Shown piece after piece: positions 63,784 to 64,000 of a DNA stretch of 64,000 nucleotides. Below the pieces are notes generated by a model. It saw nothing but the letters and a program-made list of their open reading frames with translations, was not told the origin of the DNA and made no database searches. Both the position numbers and the translations under genes were made by a program. Source of the stretch: Sphingobium sp. V4 (GTDB taxonomy: Bacteria > Pseudomonadota > Alphaproteobacteria > Sphingomonadales > Sphingomonadaceae); assembly GCF_029590555.1 (NCBI RefSeq), contig NZ_CP081001.1:1860001-1924000 (forward strand). The letters run 5' to 3'. Position 1 is the stretch's first letter. The number at the start of each line of letters is the position of its first letter.

Positions 63784-64000
63784 TCAAGCCGCCATACGCG
63801 CCTGCGCGCTGCGCTCGGCCCGTTCGCGCGCGGCGATCTCGTCGGCCCAGTGCAGCACTTCCATCCGCCCGTCGCCATGTTCGACCAGCGCGGTGCAGCC
63901 CTCCACCCAGTCGCCGTCATTATAATAGTCGATGCCCGCAATCTCGCGCATCTCGGCATTGTGGATATGGCCGCACACCACGCCGTCGACGCCGCGCGCG
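63784..64000 (-). CDS. Metallophosphoesterase, LpxH-like (3' part only)
   Basis: Only the C-terminal about 72 residues lie in the window; the gene continues past the right edge. The visible metal motif VVCGHIHNAEMREI and YYNDGDWVEGCTALVEHGDGRMEVLHW match UDP-2,3-diacylglucosamine diphosphatase-like phosphoesterases. A charged tail ends QARMAA. About 37 bp separate it from the glycosyltransferase start, so the two probably form an operon. Confidence 0.82.
   Translation of the reverse strand, partial: ARGVDGVVCGHIHNAEMREIAGIDYYNDGDWVEGCTALVEHGDGRMEVLHWADEIAARERAERSAQARMAA

Overview
The window is a 64 kb piece of a high-GC alphaproteobacterial chromosome, almost certainly from the Sphingomonadaceae (Sphingobium / Novosphingobium / Sphingomonas group). 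The evidence is the set of alphaproteobacterial housekeeping and cell-cycle families (RcdA/DUF1465, TrcR/DUF1013, a DksA without zinc cysteines), the large TonB-dependent receptor, a D-mannonate dehydratase with the active-site residues of the Novosphingobium aromaticivorans enzyme, and short sphingomonad-style intergenic hairpins. I see no prophage, insertion sequence, CRISPR array, tRNA or rRNA.

Region 1 (about 0.5-29.3 kb) is a carbohydrate locus that reads as use of glucuronoxylan fragments. It holds a TonB-dependent receptor, an SGNH hydrolase, two translationally coupled GH3 enzymes, a GH67 alpha-glucuronidase, a GH2 enzyme, a glucuronate branch (ExuT-type transporter, UxaC, UxuB, ManD), a LacI-family regulator, and a xylose oxidative (Weimberg-type) operon: xylX, xylB, xylC, a sugar porter and an aldose epimerase. 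A 14-bp operator of the form TGGTARCGCTATCA occurs upstream of the receptor, between the divergent GH3/GH67 genes, and upstream of xylX. This makes the locus a likely single regulon of the LacI/XylR-like repressor encoded at 20.5 kb. A second palindrome type lies upstream of manD. Xylonate dehydratase, alpha-ketoglutarate semialdehyde dehydrogenase, KDG kinase/aldolase and an endo-xylanase are absent from the window. purB, an EF-hand protein and a small membrane protein sit between lacI and xylX.

Region 2 (29.4-43.1 kb) carries lapA-pyrF, a thioesterase, a porin-like barrel protein, sdaA, the tamA-tamB outer-membrane assembly pair preceded by rcdA, two divergent DUF465 microproteins, a PilZ protein, dksA, and a remarkable poly-serine/glycine surface protein with a C-terminal anchor.

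Region 3 (43.2-64 kb) is mostly housekeeping: a host-attachment-family protein, serS-surE-nlpD-potassium channel-rimO, a beta/gamma-crystallin-like secreted protein, a DUF3298-type lipoprotein, pepA, marR-nlpC/P60-argC, a PQQ-type sorbosone dehydrogenase, a DUF815 ATPase, Sua5/TsaC, msrA, an acyl-CoA ligase, trcR, a GT4 glycosyltransferase and the 3' part of a metallophosphoesterase running off the right edge. Nothing here is clearly a wholly new system. The best leads are the shared-operator xylan/xylose regulon, the array of GTCC..GGAC inverted repeats near 55.3 kb, the hairpin abutting the pilZ start, and the poly-serine protein.
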